A stretch of 64,000 bases of DNA, from NCBI RefSeq assembly GCF_000311725.1, contig NZ_HE978515.1, positions 1-64,000 of the forward strand. Reading direction: 5' to 3'. The DNA comes from Robertmurraya massiliosenegalensis JC6. GTDB taxonomy: Bacteria; Bacillota; Bacilli; Bacillales; Cytobacillaceae. A model generated the notes under the pieces. That model worked only from the letters and a program-made list of their open reading frames with translations. It did not search any database and was not told the origin of the DNA. Every line of letters begins with the position of its first letter. Within the stretch, counting starts at the first letter, position 1. This document shows, piece after piece, positions 62,327 through 64,000 of the stretch. The translations under genes were made by a program, and so were the position numbers.

Positions 62327-64000
62327 TCATATGAGAGTAGGAATGTTCCATATTTGCTTCGTATATTCTTGTATGCTCCTGTCTGCGGCAAAACGCTCAG
62401 CACCAGCAATATTCATCAATGACATTTGATTCCATTTAATAGGATCATTATACTCATCTAACAATTGTTGATAAACGCCTAGATAGTCCTGAAAGTCAGC
62501 GAGACACATATAGGGATCCCCGATCCCGTAATCTCCTACCAATAAATATCGGTAAATGGATTCAAATGATTCTCCGTTAAATCCTTGTCGCAAGGAATTG
62601 ACCACTTTATGGATCTTTTCATTATTATGATAATAAGAGGATGCCGCATAGCCTTCCTTCCATTTTCTTTCCACTTCTTCTGCATTCATACCAAAAATAA
62701 ACATATTTTCTTTTCCAACTGCTTCATGGATCTCTACGTTAGCCCCATCCATTGTCCCAATGGTTAACGCTCCATTAATCATCATTTTCATATTCCCTGT
62801 CCCGCTCGCTTCTTTACCTGCCAAGGAAATTTGTTCACTAACCTCAGCTGCAGGCAATAAGCTTTCTGCCATCGTAACATCATAATTTTCTAAAAAAACC
62901 ACACGAATTTTTTCCCGTATCGTAGCATCCTTTTCAATATGGGCACTTAAATGCCAAATTAGACGTATCACTTCTTTGGCCGTATAGTAGCCTGGCGCTG
63001 CCTTCGCTGCAAACAAAAAAGTCTGCGGTGGTATATTTAAATTAGGATTTTCTTTTAAGTCTAAATAGATTGATATAATTCTCAATGCATTGAGCAACTG
63101 TCGTTTGTATTCATGTAGTCTCTTTGCCTGAACAACGAAAATAGATTCAGGATCCATAGTCACTCCATATTTATGCATTCGATTAGCAAAACGAATTTTA
63201 TTCGCTAATTTAATGGATTGTAATTGTTCAAGAACGCTGTTATCTTCATAAAAAACACGAAACTTCCCAAGTTGTCTTGCATCTTTTTTATACCTGGTTC
63301 CAATGCATTCGTCCAAAAGCTTTCCTAATAGCGGATTAGACTGACAAAGCCATCTCCGATGCGCAATTCCATTTGTAACACTGGTGAATTTTTTTGCTTC
63401 GACTTGATAATAATCAGAAAAGACTTGTTTCTTTAAAATATCGGAATGAAGCTTTGATACTCCATTGACGCGAGATGAACCAATGACACATAAATTTGCC
63501 ATCCTAATTTGTCCATGACTAATAATCGCCATCCGCTCAATTTTATCCCAATCTCCCGGATACCGTTTCCATAATTCTTGACAATAGCTTTCATTCAATC
63601 CTTTAATAATTCCATAGATTCTTGGTAATTGTCCTTTTATTAAATCTTCTGGCCATTTTTCCAGTGCTTCTGACAAGACAGTATGATTTGTATAGCTAAC
63701 GGTTTGCTTTACGATTTGATAAGCTTTTGGCCAACTGTATTGATACTCATCGAGAAGAATACGCATCAATTCAGGGATACAAAGAGCAGGATGTGTATCA
63801 TTTACATGAATCGCTACTTTGGCGCTAAAGTTGTCTAATGATTCATATTGTTGTAAATGCTCTGAGATAATATCTTGAATCGTCGCTGAGACAAGAAAAT
63901 ACTGTTGTTTTAATCGTAATGATTTGCCTTCAAAGTGATTATCTGAAGGATATAACACTTTACAAATCAGTTCTGCATTCATTTTTTCTGTCATTGCCCG
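62327..64000 (-). CDS. glgP: Glycogen phosphorylase, N-terminus outside the window
   Basis: C-terminal about 557 residues of an enzyme of about 800. Releases glucose 1-phosphate from alpha-1,4-glucans. PLP-lysine region EASGTGNMKMMINGALTIGT is complete, with TNHTVLSEALEKWP and QAKRLHEYKRQLLN. The frame is open through base 64000. Confidence 0.93.
   Translation of the reverse strand, partial: RAMTEKMNAELICKVLYPSDNHFEGKSLRLKQQYFLVSATIQDIISEHLQQYESLDNFSAKVAIHVNDTHPALCIPELMRILLDEYQYSWPKAYQIVKQTVSYTNHTVLSEALEKWPEDLIKGQLPRIYGIIKGLNESYCQELWKRYPGDWDKIERMAIISHGQIRMANLCVIGSSRVNGVSKLHSDILKKQVFSDYYQVEAKKFTSVTNGIAHRRWLCQSNPLLGKLLDECIGTRYKKDARQLGKFRVFYEDNSVLEQLQSIKLANKIRFANRMHKYGVTMDPESIFVVQAKRLHEYKRQLLNALRIISIYLDLKENPNLNIPPQTFLFAAKAAPGYYTAKEVIRLIWHLSAHIEKDATIREKIRVVFLENYDVTMAESLLPAAEVSEQISLAGKEASGTGNMKMMINGALTIGTMDGANVEIHEAVGKENMFIFGMNAEEVERKWKEGYAASSYYHNNEKIHKVVNSLRQGFNGESFESIYRYLLVGDYGIGDPYMCLADFQDYLGVYQQLLDEYNDPIKWNQMSLMNIAGAERFAADRSIQEYTKQIWNIPTLI

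Noticed and set aside
1-64000. tRNA or rRNA genes, including selC
   Set aside because: I saw no cloverleaf-like or rRNA-like sequence on either strand; a covariance-model search would be needed to be sure.

Overview
The window comes from a low-GC, endospore-forming member of the Bacillaceae. Evidence is two CotF-type spore-coat genes, squalene-hopene cyclase, a DesK/DesR/Des cold-sensing set, a YkvS-like protein, a perfect CcpA cre site, AGGAGG-type ribosome binding sites and A-rich third positions. I cannot name the species.

Layout. (1) 1-5712: transposition module of a Tn7-like element: tnsA-tnsB-tnsC leftward and a divergent tniQ. The outer end next to tnsC lies at or just beyond base 1. 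(2) 5713-15060: worn accessory DNA: A-rich repeats, a holin-like toxin peptide, an ABC transporter with damaged 5' ends, a PrsA-type foldase, a histidine-kinase fragment, an intact IS element, a two-component system and an IS1182-type remnant. (3) 15150-36570: a large reactive-sulfur gene cluster in two related copies: CstR repressor, rhodaneses, five TusA-domain proteins, four DsrE-fold proteins, two rhodanese-persulfide dioxygenase fusions, two TauE/SafE exporters, glutaredoxin, OsmC protein, two TlpA thioredoxins, CcdA, a SoxB-like hydrolase and a CoA-disulfide reductase-rhodanese fusion. Repeated ATACC...GGTAT operators, and at two promoters FNR-type TGTGA-N6-TCACA boxes, suggest joint control by persulfide and oxygen. 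(4) 36965-41095: a methyltransferase, a HesB-like gene with an in-frame UGA, small unknown ORFs, a second tniQ and four tandem 22-bp repeats that end with ACA at 41095. (5) 41096-64000: ordinary chromosome: coat genes, spermidine synthase, CapA, Shc, an acyl-CoA degradation set, a diguanylate cyclase, DesKR-Des and glycogen breakdown genes.

The most unusual content is selenocysteine. A 49-codon membrane-protein gene at 20146-20295, ending the first TauE-DsrE-DsrE operon, has two in-frame UGA codons and no other stop. The HesB-like gene at 37630-37917 has one UGA exactly where the family has a cysteine. Downstream of a UGA in each gene lies a 7-bp hairpin with a UGG-starting five-base loop, as expected of bacterial SECIS elements. 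Neither gene is visible to ordinary ORF calling.

The Tn7-like right end at 41095 falls inside codon 29 of a CotF-like gene, whose remaining part is not in the window. The simplest reading is that everything from the left edge to 41095 is one island of more than 41 kb carrying sulfide/persulfide detoxification and selenoprotein cargo. A lone motif match near 38303 leaves open that two elements are nested or abutting.
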